Notes: generated from the sequence alone by a model not told the origin. A stretch of 64,000 bases of DNA from CAWUIO01 sp963922455 (GCA_963922455.1 CAWUIO010000023.1:1-64000), one strand, 5' to 3'. Shown: positions 26,271 through 36,092, counted from the stretch's first letter. Numbers and translations: made by a program.

Positions 26271-27212
26271 CTATGGGTAGTTTATCCATACACTATGGTA
26301 CAAGCCTGGCTCTTGAAAAGAAAATCGGTAGGCTCCGGGGGGTATGTGCTTGGCTTCCAGTTCTAAGCGATAATGACCAGCTATGTAGACCCTTAGGATA
26401 TCTTCCCAAATACACTGGTCTTCGGTATTATAAAGTTGTAAGGTTCCTATAAAATCGTGTTGCTTTGTTTGTATAGTTATGTGCCAATATTCGCCTAGGA
26501 AAGTCACTCCCATAGGGGGATGCGCAGGGTTAGACCGAAGCTCTTCCCAAGAACTAAACGGAAAAATGCTCACCCGGGCAATGGCCCCTGCCCGCAACAA
26601 ATATTCTCCTTTAACTTGTTTTTTTTCCCAGAGTGGTTCTTGAAACAAGCTCTCTGCCTCTTCTTGCCCAAGGTCAGGGAAAATTTGTTCTGCATATTGT
26701 AGGTTTTCTGAAATATCGGCCAGTGAAATACAAACCGACTTCTTACTGTCATTCAAGAGAATGACCTCACCTTTCCAGGAAGACTGTACGTGCCACAAAT
26801 ACACCTTTACTTGGGGAGTGTTGGCCCACCCTCCCCGCAAATAGGCTTCCCGAATGTCTTCTTTAAATTGGATGCCGCCCAATAACCAAAGCCAAAGCCG
26901 GTAGCTAAGATCTTGTTCTGACAAAGCACTTATATGCATGTACTTCGTTTGTGGCAATTGCCCTAAAATTTGCCTAATATGCTGTCGGGCGAGGGGCCAG
27001 TTGGGATATTCTGGAACCTGTACCCAGGTTTCGGGCACCTCGGATAGCTCATCAGGCTTATAGTAATAGCGTGATGGGAATTTAAAATAAATCTGGGGCA
27101 AGCCTTGCGCTGGTTGGGGGCCCCAAGTGGCCCGATAGCCTTCCTGGGTATAAAACTGGTCAAAAAGCAGGGCAAGTATCCCAAAGAGTAATAAGCAAAT
27201 CTCGAGTAACAA
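26271..27212 (-). CDS. Membrane-anchored or secreted protein, unknown function
   Basis: A 313-residue protein. Residues 1-20 (MLLEICLLLFGILALLFDQF) form a signal peptide or membrane anchor. The middle is mixed alpha/beta and Trp-rich, and the C-terminal 90 residues are a beta-sandwich-like region ending GHYRLELEAKHIPPGAYRF. I do not recognise the family. It diverges from the helicase gene at 27337, with 124 bp between the starts. No motif indicates an enzyme. Confidence 0.5.
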   Translation of the reverse strand: MLLEICLLLFGILALLFDQFYTQEGYRATWGPQPAQGLPQIYFKFPSRYYYKPDELSEVPETWVQVPEYPNWPLARQHIRQILGQLPQTKYMHISALSEQDLSYRLWLWLLGGIQFKEDIREAYLRGGWANTPQVKVYLWHVQSSWKGEVILLNDSKKSVCISLADISENLQYAEQIFPDLGQEEAESLFQEPLWEKKQVKGEYLLRAGAIARVSIFPFSSWEELRSNPAHPPMGVTFLGEYWHITIQTKQHDFIGTLQLYNTEDQCIWEDILRVYIAGHYRLELEAKHIPPGAYRFSFQEPGLYHSVWINYP

Positions 27213-27336
27213 AGGCTTTATGAAGTTTAGCTTTCCCCTTTGCTAGGAGGAAAAAAATGATTAATTTTAAGATTAGACTTTTTAAAATTAGGGTAAAGAA
27301 ATACATATTAAGTCTTTGCCCTAGAATCTGCACCCC

Positions 27337-30126
27337 ATGAGCACTCATAAGTTTAGCATATTCAGCTCCTCTGCCGGCTCTGGTAAAACCTACACCCTAA
27401 CCCGGGAATACCTAAAAATAGCCCTTGCCCACGAAAATCCCCATTATTTTCGGTATATCCTCGCCATAACATTTACCAATGATGCCGCCAATGAAATGAA
27501 AGCTCGGATTATTCAAGCACTCCGGGCATTTGCCTTTCCTCAAAATCTAGATAGGGCTGAGGCAGCCAGCTACCAAGGCCTTCAAGAGGACCTGGCACAA
27601 ACGCTAAAGATTAGCCCTCAAACCTTGTCAGAGAGAGCGGCTAAGACCTTCATCCGGATGATGTACCAATATGGCGACTTTGCCGTCAGCACGATTGATA
27701 GCTTTGTCAACCGGGTTATGAGCGCCTTCACGCGTGAATTGGAGCTTCCCTATAATTACGAAGTAGACCTGGACACCGATCAACTCCTCAAAACGGCTAT
27801 TGATAGAGTTTTAGAAAAAGTAGGGCATCAAGCCTCAGGCCGCTTATCTAATTTTCTTGAGTCTTGGGTCAAGCAGAAAGAAGAAGAAGGGAAAAACTGG
27901 TCTATCATTGCTCAAGATCTAGCCATGTTTTCTAGACAGCTTCTCAATGAAAAGAGCTATGCCTTTTTAGAGCCCCTCAGAAAGCTGGGCCTTGAGCACT
28001 ATCAAGCTATCCAAACGCACTGGCAAAGCTATCTCCAGGACCTGGAAACCGAAATCCAGGGCATTGCCCAAACCGCGGTAGATTATATACAAGAAAAGGG
28101 CTTACATGCGAGCTTCAAAGGGGGAAAAACCCGAAGTGTGGAAACGTACTTTGTCAAAAACACTCAAGATTTAGATCTCAAAACCCGAGCTATAGACAAA
28201 AATTATATGCGGGAGGCTCTGGAAAAAGACATCTGGGGCAAGGGAAAAAATGAAGACCTCCTAGCTCCCCACACGGCCCAACTTAAAACTTGGATTGAAG
28301 CCATAGAAAACAGGAAAGACCAAGAGCGCAGTACCTTTTTGTTAATTAAAAGTATTCTCCCCCAACTCTACCAACTTGCCCTCATTGGAGAAATAGAGTC
28401 GGAGCTGGCTCAGGTAAAAGCCGAAAACCAGAGCATTCACATTTCGGACAGTAACAAGAAAATTGCCGAAATTATCCACCACGAGCCCGTACCCTTTATC
28501 TACGAGCGGGTTGGTGAGCGGTATAAGCATATCCTTATCGACGAATTTCAAGATACCTCTCGCCTGCAATGGGAAAACTTACTGCCCCTGATAGAAAACA
28601 ATTTAGCCGAAAACACCTTTAATTTGATTGTTGGGGATGCCAAGCAAGCCATCTATCGCTGGCGGGGGGGGGAAATGGAGCAATTAGTCTTTCTTTACCA
28701 CAAGGAATTTGCTCAATTACAAGCCCTCCACCAAAACGAGTCTCCTTTTCTGGGAGATCGCTACGGAACTTTAGAAATGCACCACGAGGGAAATCAGTTG
28801 GAGTATAATTATCGGAGCTACGCCGAAATAATTGATTTTAACAACGCCTTTTTCCATCATATCCGCGAGAGTGACCTAGGAATCCGCTTTCCTCTTTTTT
28901 CTCTAATTTACGAAGGGGCTAGTCAAAAAATTCCTGAGGGGCGTAAAAAGACAGGAGGTTTCGTAGGGCTTAGCTTTATCTCTGGGGCCGAGGACTATCA
29001 TGCCCTAACTCTTGAGAAATTACTGGCTCGCATACACGCTCTTCTTGAGGAAGGCTATGCGCCCTCGGATATTGCCATCATCTCCCGTAATAACCGGCAA
29101 GGCAAGGAGATCGCTGCTTTCTTGCAAGCAAATCAATTGGAAGTACTTTCTCAAACTTCCCTCTTACTTGTTTCGGATGAAAAAGTACGCTTTGTGATAT
29201 CCCTTTTAAAAGTGATTCACCGACCGGATGACCGCTTGGCTCGTTCTGAGGCCCTTTACTTGTTTTATCAAGTAGTTTTTCAAAGGTCTCCCAGTGCAGA
29301 AGAAAATCAGAAAATTGTATCGGTGGTGGAAGATTCGGTTATGGCATTTTATGCCTGTTTTGAAGAGGCCGGGTATATACTTCCCCTGGGGCAGCTTTTT
29401 GCTCAGAACCTCTACGATACCAGTGACCGCCTTATACGTATATTTAATCTTATTGCCCGACATGAGCAAGCCCAATACCTTTTTCGTTTTTTGGATGTGA
29501 TACTTGAATTTAGCCGTCAGAAAAACAATACCTTGGCCGATTTTCTGGAGTATTGGGAAAAGAAGAAAAATGTATTGAGTATCAATTCGCCGCCGGGCCA
29601 GGAGGCTATACGAGTCACGACGATTCACAAATCGAAGGGACTGGAATTTCCGGTGGTTTTACTGCCTTTTGCCGATTGGGGGCTGTATCCTCGGCCAAAT
29701 GATACCTTTTGGGCTTCTTTGGATATTCCGGCTTCGTATTATCCGGATAAAACGCCTAGTTTGCCAAGTGCCCTGCTGCCTTTTTCCCAGGCCTTGGAAC
29801 ATACTTCGGCCGTCGATGCTTATCAAGAAGAAATGGAGAAGACCTTTATTGAGAACATTAATTTGTTGTACGTAGCTTTTACCCGAGCAGCCCAGCGCTT
29901 GTATATTTTCAGTAAGGCCACCGATTTTAGCAAGGAAGGACAGCAAAAGGGGGTCAATTTTCTACTTTTTCGCTACCTCCAAGATCTTAGTCTTTGGGAA
30001 GAAGGTAAGGACTATTATGCCTTGTACACGCAGACTGCCGCTCCTCCACCTAAGCTTAAACCAGAAGAGGAGTCGGAAACCGCTTATTGGGTAGATGCAT
30101 TAGAACCCAAAGAGCAGGAGGTTTAG
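27337..30126 (+). CDS. UvrD/AddA-like superfamily 1 DNA helicase
   Basis: A 929-residue ATP-dependent 3'-5' DNA helicase with all SF1A motifs: Walker A SSSAGSGKTYTLT near the N-terminus, ILAITFTNDAANEMK (Ia), LIDEFQDTSRLQW (II), VGDAKQAIYRWRGG (III), EYNYRS (IV), VTTIHKSKGLEFPVVLLPF (V) and LLYVAFTRAAQRLYIF (VI). The arrangement with a large insertion after motif Ia fits the RecB/AddA group that resects double-strand breaks. The protein stops about 60 residues after motif VI, and I see no C-terminal PD-(D/E)xK nuclease domain. An AddB-like partner is not in the window. Confidence 0.9.
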   Translation: MSTHKFSIFSSSAGSGKTYTLTREYLKIALAHENPHYFRYILAITFTNDAANEMKARIIQALRAFAFPQNLDRAEAASYQGLQEDLAQTLKISPQTLSERAAKTFIRMMYQYGDFAVSTIDSFVNRVMSAFTRELELPYNYEVDLDTDQLLKTAIDRVLEKVGHQASGRLSNFLESWVKQKEEEGKNWSIIAQDLAMFSRQLLNEKSYAFLEPLRKLGLEHYQAIQTHWQSYLQDLETEIQGIAQTAVDYIQEKGLHASFKGGKTRSVETYFVKNTQDLDLKTRAIDKNYMREALEKDIWGKGKNEDLLAPHTAQLKTWIEAIENRKDQERSTFLLIKSILPQLYQLALIGEIESELAQVKAENQSIHISDSNKKIAEIIHHEPVPFIYERVGERYKHILIDEFQDTSRLQWENLLPLIENNLAENTFNLIVGDAKQAIYRWRGGEMEQLVFLYHKEFAQLQALHQNESPFLGDRYGTLEMHHEGNQLEYNYRSYAEIIDFNNAFFHHIRESDLGIRFPLFSLIYEGASQKIPEGRKKTGGFVGLSFISGAEDYHALTLEKLLARIHALLEEGYAPSDIAIISRNNRQGKEIAAFLQANQLEVLSQTSLLLVSDEKVRFVISLLKVIHRPDDRLARSEALYLFYQVVFQRSPSAEENQKIVSVVEDSVMAFYACFEEAGYILPLGQLFAQNLYDTSDRLIRIFNLIARHEQAQYLFRFLDVILEFSRQKNNTLADFLEYWEKKKNVLSINSPPGQEAIRVTTIHKSKGLEFPVVLLPFADWGLYPRPNDTFWASLDIPASYYPDKTPSLPSALLPFSQALEHTSAVDAYQEEMEKTFIENINLLYVAFTRAAQRLYIFSKATDFSKEGQQKGVNFLLFRYLQDLSLWEEGKDYYALYTQTAAPPPKLKPEEESETAYWVDALEPKEQEV

Positions 30127-30220
30127 ATAATTGTGGCTCACGAAAACTCCCCATGTTCATTTGTCCATCAAGCTGAAGGGAGTTTTGGATTAGCAGTGAA
30201 ATTTACCCACTGATTTTCGT

Positions 30221-30350
30221 GGCTTAGGGATGGAACGGCCTGTTTGAGCCCGCCGCTGGTTTGCGGGGAGGCCGGCGAGTAGTGACAGCCCGACCCGCGC
30301 GGGCAGACTTTTTCTATGAAAACTTTATGGAATAGCGCGGGGAAGCCCCT
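30221..30350 (+). repeat. Intergenic palindromic element, CCCGCGC/GCGCGGG stem
   Basis: A full-length copy with the CCGCCGC...GGCCGGCGAGTAG middle hairpin. It begins 95 bp after the helicase stop. The remaining gap to 30605 holds no recognisable feature. Confidence 0.8.
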
Positions 30351-30605
30351 AGTTGTACATTCTTGGAAAAAAAAGTCTACTCCAGAAAAAGTGTTTTTTA
30401 ACTTGGCTACCCGCATAATCTGGTAAGGAGCTTATGAAAAGAGCCCGGTTTCTCTTAGATTTACAAGCATATCAACAGGTGACTTTCAATCCAACACACA
30501 TTTAATTTCTAATAATTCTTCCAAGCCTCCTACAAAATAGATAGAGGCCTGTTGTTGATTTTACCCGTTTTTACCAACTTATATTGGCAAACTAAACCAC
30601 AAATT

Positions 30606-31157
30606 ATGTACACAAAGCGATTTTTAGTAAATGGACTCATTTTTCTTTTGAGTTTTAGTATTATTTCTTGTAATGATGATGGAGACACGACGAGCCCTCA
30701 AGGCTCTGGTTTTTTTACCTTAGATGGGGTACGGTATGATTTGGGCCAAGGATTCATAGAAGACTATGGCGTAAATGATGATGGTCAGAGTGCCGACCTT
30801 GATGTAACCTTATTATCTCCCACGTTTAACATTAATTTTGAGGCCCAAACCGCTACTGGAACCGGGAACTCCCTCTACTTTGATTTAAATTCTCCCTCGC
30901 TTAATGGCCTCTCGGCCGGCACCTATGTGTTTGACACTTCCGTGCCCCGGAAGGCTTTGCAGATGATTGATGGGGATGTATTATTAGGATTAGACTTTGC
31001 CGCCGAAACCTTTGAACAAGAATTTCTGGTAACGGCGGGACAGGTGGTCGTAACACGTACCGATAACACCTTTACCCTTAGCTTTACGCTTACCCTTGAT
31101 AATGGGCAGGAGCTGATAGGCAATTATACCGGTCTGCTCACCGAAGTGGTTTTATAA
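30606..31157 (+). CDS. Predicted surface lipoprotein, unknown function
   Basis: A 183-residue protein starting MYTKRFLVNGLIFLLSFSIISC, a clear lipoprotein signal with the lipobox ending in Cys. CNDDGD follows directly; such acidic residues after the cysteine are known in Bacteroidota as a lipoprotein export signal to the cell surface. The mature part is beta-rich and Asp/Thr/Ser-rich (DGVRYDLGQGF, LSAGTYVFD, TRTDNTFTLSFTLTL), with strands that look like a small beta-sandwich. The upstream extension of the frame to 30552 is rejected because it precedes the signal peptide. Confidence 0.65.
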   Translation: MYTKRFLVNGLIFLLSFSIISCNDDGDTTSPQGSGFFTLDGVRYDLGQGFIEDYGVNDDGQSADLDVTLLSPTFNINFEAQTATGTGNSLYFDLNSPSLNGLSAGTYVFDTSVPRKALQMIDGDVLLGLDFAAETFEQEFLVTAGQVVVTRTDNTFTLSFTLTLDNGQELIGNYTGLLTEVVL

Positions 31158-31164
31158 AAAAATA

Positions 31165-31190
31165 GGAGGGGCATTTCCCCTCCAAATTTT
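31165..31190. terminator. Bidirectional terminator between converging genes
   Basis: GGAGGGG (31165-31171), loop CATTT, CCCCTCC (31177-31183), followed by AAATTTT and preceded by an A-run. It can stop both the lipoprotein gene (8 bp upstream) and the minus-strand GH65 gene. Confidence 0.75.
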
Positions 31191-31215
31191 ACATTATGAG
31201 ATGGTATTTTTCCGT

Positions 31216-33273
31216 CTATCTTCGCTCAAAGCTTTTTTTCTCTATTCCCACGCCCGTAATTTTTAATGACTTCCAATTTTTGGGCAAGGAAGAATCCAAC
31301 TGGCTAATGCCTTTTTCGCCAATTTCTAAGCCCCCCAAGCCAAATAAGATCGCTTGAAGGGTCCCACCGGCTCCGGTAGCAAAATAAGGATTTGTGCCTC
31401 CTGCCGTTTCGGCAAGAACTTGAAAAGGAGGTAACTCATTGGGCTTATAGCTTTTCTTAAACATGGCATAAGCCTTCGGGACATCGCCTAAGCGAGCATA
31501 TAATACAGCAAGTATGGCCCCTCCCATGGCTGGGCCATCAGGTGCTAAGCGGGGCTCGTAATATTTTAGATCTTTTTGGATGGCTTCGGGTTCGGTAATT
31601 ACTTTTAAAGGATAGGCCAGGAGGTTTACATCGGCTTGCTTGATCATGACACCGTCATAGCTTGCATTTTCGCGGGTGGTGCCATCGGGAAACTTCAAAA
31701 TAGGTATATTTTTGGCTACGTGCCGCCATTCCTCCGGAGCCTTTAGGTTGAGGGCTTCAGCGGCTAGTGAAGCGTATTCCAGCACGGTTTTTACCATACC
31801 GTTGGTAAAGGCATTGTTGTCTATGTTTTCTTCCCACTCATTGGCTCCGATTACATTGTTTATTTCGTAGCGCCCAGGTCCTTTGCGTTCTACACGGCTC
31901 ACCCAAAACTTCGCTACTTCTTTCAAAACGGGATATCCTCTGGTTTCTAACCATTCTTTATCTTGGGTAACTTGATAATACTTCCAAAAGGCCCAGCCGA
32001 CGGTAGCCGTAATATGCTGTTGGAAAGGACCGGTAAGCGCCCAAATAGGGGTATCTTCCGAGCCGTCTTCGGCCGACTCCCAGGGAAACATAGCGCCATC
32101 ATACCCATGGGAGAAGGCATTTTCTTTGGCGGCACCCAGTCTTTGAAAACGATATTCCAAGATAGAACGGGCAATCTCGGGTTGTAAAACCAGTAAGGGT
32201 GGGTACATCCAAAGCTCTGTATCCCAAAAAACGTGGCCATTGTAGCCTAAACCAGAAAGGCCCATCGGCGACATGGAATTGGCGGTTCCCTTGCGGGCAA
32301 AGGAATAGAGATGATATAAGGCTGAGCGCACATCTCTTTGGGAGTCGAGGTCTCCTTCGATTTGGATATCGCTTTCCCAGAGTTTGTCCCAAGCTTGATT
32401 ATGCGCAGTGAGTAAGCGATCAATTCCTTCCAATTTAGCAAAAAGCGTTAACCGTTCGGCTTCATTATGAGGATCTTGGTTTTGAACCGAGCTAAGGGTG
32501 CTTCCCACGACGGCAAATCGGTAAGTCTGCCCCGCTTGCAGTTGCTTTCTAAATTTCATGAGGTGGCGGTTATAGTCCCAGTCTTCGTGCACGATATCCG
32601 GTTCCTCCTCGCGTTCTTCGGGGAAAATGAAAGAAGTCGAGGCCGCTACCGTTTTCTTACCCGGGCTGTAAGCCACCGAACTCATCAAGGGTATCAATAC
32701 GTGGGGCCGGTCAATTTCTGCGTATAAATTACGAACATCGGATAGGTGGTTGGGGGCCACGATATAGTTGAGGGCTTCCAATTCAATATTAGCCAAGGCT
32801 TTTACTTCCAAAATACTCATAGAGGTATACGGCAAATTACGCAGAGACATCAGTTCCTGGCTTATTTCTAATTTCCCAGGTAGGGTAAATTGCGTGATAA
32901 GCTTGGCTTTTTGCATATCTAATATTTGCTTGAAGCCTTGGGTATTGCTTGAATTGAGCTCCAAACCATCTACCCGGAGCGCCATATTCATATGGCTAAA
33001 GGTTTTCAAGATATTACTGACCCTACCTCTCTGATAGTAATCGTACACCCCATTCAGGATTACTTCTTGTACTTGTAAAGGATTGGGTGAAGAAACCATT
33101 CCTACCATCCCATTGGCTACGGTAATGCCATAATAATTATTGGGGTCAATATTTTGAGCCTGAATATGCCAAGGGGAGTTGGAATAGTCTTGGGCTTGCC
33201 CGTTCATTTCATTACTAAAAAGTAATAAAAGGAAAAGCCCTAGATTTTGGGCGCAGTTTCGTGTAAAGGACAT
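31216..33273 (-). CDS. Secreted glycoside hydrolase family 65 protein
   Basis: About 685 residues with an N-terminal signal peptide (NLGLFLLLLFSNEMNGQA); the start could also be 9 bp further upstream at 33282. The (alpha/alpha)6 barrel carries FWDTELWMYPPLLVLQPEIARSILEYR and IGANEWEENIDNNAFTN, where the Glu after GAN (about residue 482 of the longer form) matches the GH65 general acid. GH65 contains phosphorylases and hydrolases of alpha-glucosides such as trehalose, kojibiose and glucosylgalactosyl-hydroxylysine. Periplasmic location favours a hydrolase; substrate unknown. No sugar transporter is adjacent. Confidence 0.85.
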   Translation of the reverse strand: MSFTRNCAQNLGLFLLLLFSNEMNGQAQDYSNSPWHIQAQNIDPNNYYGITVANGMVGMVSSPNPLQVQEVILNGVYDYYQRGRVSNILKTFSHMNMALRVDGLELNSSNTQGFKQILDMQKAKLITQFTLPGKLEISQELMSLRNLPYTSMSILEVKALANIELEALNYIVAPNHLSDVRNLYAEIDRPHVLIPLMSSVAYSPGKKTVAASTSFIFPEEREEEPDIVHEDWDYNRHLMKFRKQLQAGQTYRFAVVGSTLSSVQNQDPHNEAERLTLFAKLEGIDRLLTAHNQAWDKLWESDIQIEGDLDSQRDVRSALYHLYSFARKGTANSMSPMGLSGLGYNGHVFWDTELWMYPPLLVLQPEIARSILEYRFQRLGAAKENAFSHGYDGAMFPWESAEDGSEDTPIWALTGPFQQHITATVGWAFWKYYQVTQDKEWLETRGYPVLKEVAKFWVSRVERKGPGRYEINNVIGANEWEENIDNNAFTNGMVKTVLEYASLAAEALNLKAPEEWRHVAKNIPILKFPDGTTRENASYDGVMIKQADVNLLAYPLKVITEPEAIQKDLKYYEPRLAPDGPAMGGAILAVLYARLGDVPKAYAMFKKSYKPNELPPFQVLAETAGGTNPYFATGAGGTLQAILFGLGGLEIGEKGISQLDSSLPKNWKSLKITGVGIEKKSFERR

Positions 33274-33403
33274 ATCTAACATGATTATAGTAATAGGCTA
33301 AGAAGGGGAGTTCACTTTTTACTCCTAGTTTTCATTTATAAGTTACTACATGACTCAGAATAAGACAAGATTTTGTCTCAATGGGCTTAAAAATATGCAG
33401 GTT

Positions 33404-33534
33404 GGCTTAGAATAAGGGGCTATATTCTTGAAAGGGTATGCGCTATGGGGCAGCTATCGAGTGGCAAAATCCTGACTCGCGCGGTCCACGTAAAATCGAG
33501 TGAGTACGCAAATATTAGTACAAGGGAGCCCCAA
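33404..33534 (+). repeat. Probable decayed copy of the intergenic palindromic element
   Basis: GGCTTAG at the left, TCGAGTGG...CCTGACTCGCGCGG in the middle and GGGAGCCCC at the right are in the same order and spacing as the intact copies, but many positions differ and the 3' stem no longer pairs well. Confidence 0.4.
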
Positions 33535-33535
33535 A

Positions 33536-33560
33536 AGAAAAAAACCCCTTAAAGGGGTTT
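33536..33560 (-). terminator. Rho-independent terminator of the ABC exporter operon
   Basis: AAACCCC (33542-33548) pairs with GGGGTTT (33554-33560). On the minus strand the hairpin is followed by a T-run (complement of 33536-33544). It lies 60 bp after the HlyD-like gene stop. Confidence 0.75.
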
Positions 33561-33620
33561 CTTTCCAAAATTATCGATTGGTTATATGGTTATAATTGAG
33601 CATAGCTCCACGGTTAAATA

Positions 33621-34778
33621 TTACTCCCCTTCATCCTCCTTCTTTTCATCTCCGTCTTCTTTGATGGGAAGTTTAACTTTTTCATCTTTTTTAAGTCCTG
33701 AAATTACCTCTATATTGATTCCATCTGAAATTCCGGTTTTGATATAGCGTTTTTCAAATTGCTGAGGAGCGGTTTCCACCTCCACATAAACACTATCAAT
33801 CTCCCGTTCTTTGGATTTTTTAAATTGCAACATGCTTTCTTTGATGGCGAGTACCTTCTCTCGTTTGTCCAAGACAATGTCGGCATTGGCACTGTAACCC
33901 GCTCGGAGGTAGTCGTCTTCTTTGAGTTGAAGACGGGCCCGGATATCAAACTTGATGGTTCCTTCTTCAGACACTCCCTTGGGAGAAATGTATTCTAAGA
34001 TGGCCGAAAAGGTTTTACCCTCAATAGCCCCAATAGTCAAATCCATCTCCATTCCCTCTTTGAGCTTGCCCACTTCTGACTCATCAATTTGCCCCTCAAA
34101 GACTAGATTATTCATATCGGCAATGGAAGCGATCGTGGTACCTTCATTGAAGTTATTACGCTCGATAACCGAGGTACCAACTTTTACGGGCACATCCAGC
34201 ACCATACCGGTAACTGTAGAATAAATTTCATTGGAAATGGCTCCCGAGTTTTGCAGGATTCCTTGTTTTACCAAGTTTAAGTTATTTTTGGCGGCATCCA
34301 ACGCTTCTTTTTGGAGGTTAAAATCCAATTGGAAACGGTTGTATTCCTGCTGGGAAATCACCTTATCGTCGTAAAGTTTTTTCTGTCGGTCAAGCTCAAC
34401 TTGAGCATTTTTATAGTTGACCTGCGCGGTTTGGTAATTGTTTTGGGCATTGTTCAAGCTAATTTGATCCGTATTTCTACCGGAGATACTCTGCTCCAAA
34501 CGGACCCTAGCAATGATCGCCCCTTCCTTGATGGGGTCACCGGCCTCTACAAAAAGGTCTTGAATAATTCCAGAGGCCTGGGGTTTAATTTCTATCTCTT
34601 TACGAGGTACAATAGATCCGGTAGCAACCGTTTTTTTGATAATATCGGTTAGCTCGGGGCTTTCTGTTTTGTATACGATGGGACTCCTTCCGGATTTATT
34701 ATAGAAGTACGTCACTAACCAATAGCTGGCCCCCAGCATGAGGATGACGAAAATACCTAGAAAAATTTTACGTATCAT
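33621..34778 (-). CDS. HlyD/MacA-type periplasmic adaptor (membrane fusion protein)
   Basis: A 385-residue adaptor that links an inner-membrane ABC transporter to a TolC-like outer-membrane channel. An N-terminal membrane anchor (about residues 5-25, LGIFVILMLGASYWLVTYF) is followed by a beta strand-lipoyl half (VATGSIVPRKEIEIKPQASGII), a coiled-coil hairpin at about 95-175 (NNAQNNYQTAQVNYKNAQVELDRQKKLYDD), the second lipoyl half and beta-barrel domains. The C-terminal end is acidic (DGDEKKEDEGE). It is the last gene of a four-gene operon. No TolC-like gene is adjacent. Confidence 0.9.
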   Translation of the reverse strand: MIRKIFLGIFVILMLGASYWLVTYFYNKSGRSPIVYKTESPELTDIIKKTVATGSIVPRKEIEIKPQASGIIQDLFVEAGDPIKEGAIIARVRLEQSISGRNTDQISLNNAQNNYQTAQVNYKNAQVELDRQKKLYDDKVISQQEYNRFQLDFNLQKEALDAAKNNLNLVKQGILQNSGAISNEIYSTVTGMVLDVPVKVGTSVIERNNFNEGTTIASIADMNNLVFEGQIDESEVGKLKEGMEMDLTIGAIEGKTFSAILEYISPKGVSEEGTIKFDIRARLQLKEDDYLRAGYSANADIVLDKREKVLAIKESMLQFKKSKEREIDSVYVEVETAPQQFEKRYIKTGISDGINIEVISGLKKDEKVKLPIKEDGDEKKEDEGE

Positions 34779-34825
34779 GGTTCTTTGATTAAGGTGTTCG
34801 GCTATATATCTAAATCAATTTGTAT

Positions 34826-36073
34826 TTATTCATCTTTAAGGGCTACGACGGGATTAACCGCTGCGGCCTTGGCCGCCGGAATAAATCCAGCGATGGCTCC
34901 GGTAATTACCAACAAAATGGTTGCTGTGATGGCCATCATAGCATTGACCTCCGGATGGCTGAAATAGGAACCGTGCCCATTGGTAACCGTAAGTAAATAA
35001 TTGATCCCTTCTACCAAGCCTGTGCCCAAGAGTAAGCCGGTATATCCGGCAAATGCCGTTATCACAATAGATTCTTGGATGATGAGGCTAATGATAGACC
35101 ACGGTGTAGCTCCTAAGGCTTTACGAACCCCAATTTCTTTGGTACGCTCTTTCACAATGATAAGCATGATATTGCTTACCCCGACCATCCCGGCGAAGAT
35201 AGTCCCAATACTCACAAACCAGGAAATGGCACTAATTCCTCCAAAAAGACCTTGTATTTGTTGATATTGTCTTTCCACATTAAAAGACCCAAAGGCTTTT
35301 ATATCATCAGGGTGAACATAGTGCCGCTCTCTCAGCAAGGCTTTGACCTCGGTTTCTAATCGGGCAGCCGGCACTCCCAGTTTTGGGGTAAAAGCAAACC
35401 AGTAGACCCGGTCGCCTTGATTGAAGGCTTGGCGCATCGTTGAGTGGGGCATGTGGATATTTTTAGCATCTTCCATGACTTCTTCGGCATCTCCTTCGGG
35501 GCGAAACACGCCCACTACCTTAAAGTGTACCCCCTTGATCTCTATGTATTTACCAATTCCGTTTTCATCTCCAAAGAGTATTTTTTCAGCTTGCTGCCCA
35601 ATCACGACGATTTTGCGTTTCTGCTCGATATCGTATTGATTGATAAACCGCCCTTTTACCTGGTGGATCATTTCCACTTGGGTAAATTCTGGGTAATCTC
35701 CGTAGACACTAAATGAGGCAGTACTTTCTTTGTATTTGACGGTAAAGTCTCCGTTGAGGCTATTCCGAGGGGAGATAACATCTACAATGTCCACATTGGC
35801 CCGGATGGCTTCGGCATCGTCTACTTTCATCCCGATGTAGCGCCCGGCCTTAAAGCCTTTGTAAGGAATACTTGTTTTTTGGGTCCATACAAACACCGTA
35901 TTTTTGGCAATGTCGAAGTCTTCCATGACCCCATTTTCCAGGCCTTTGCTAGCTCCTAGCATCAAGGTAAGCATAAAAATCCCCCAGAACACCCCAAAAC
36001 AGGTTAAGGCAGTGCGTAACTTATGCTTCCGAATAGTAGAAAAAATTTCATTCCATTTGTCAAGATCAAACAT
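34826..36073 (-). CDS. MacB-like ABC transporter permease (second copy)
   Basis: A 415-residue permease of the MacB/FtsX type. It has an N-terminal helix (KLRTALTCFGVFWGIFMLTLML), a periplasmic domain of about 230 residues, and three C-terminal helices (ISWFVSIGTIFAGMVGVSNIMLIIVKERTKEIGVRKALGATPW, then about residues 320-345 and 375-400). MacB-type exporters use mechanotransmission to drive efflux of peptides, macrolides or lipoproteins. It is clearly homologous to the neighbour at 36093-37352, so the complex may be a heterodimer. The substrate is unknown. Confidence 0.9.
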   Translation of the reverse strand: MFDLDKWNEIFSTIRKHKLRTALTCFGVFWGIFMLTLMLGASKGLENGVMEDFDIAKNTVFVWTQKTSIPYKGFKAGRYIGMKVDDAEAIRANVDIVDVISPRNSLNGDFTVKYKESTASFSVYGDYPEFTQVEMIHQVKGRFINQYDIEQKRKIVVIGQQAEKILFGDENGIGKYIEIKGVHFKVVGVFRPEGDAEEVMEDAKNIHMPHSTMRQAFNQGDRVYWFAFTPKLGVPAARLETEVKALLRERHYVHPDDIKAFGSFNVERQYQQIQGLFGGISAISWFVSIGTIFAGMVGVSNIMLIIVKERTKEIGVRKALGATPWSIISLIIQESIVITAFAGYTGLLLGTGLVEGINYLLTVTNGHGSYFSHPEVNAMMAITATILLVITGAIAGFIPAAKAAAVNPVVALKDE

Positions 36074-36092
36074 GGTTATATGGTTTGGCGGT

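Noticed and set aside
30168..30416. 82-codon minus-strand open frame
   Set aside because: It spans an intergenic element copy and shows no family-like sequence.
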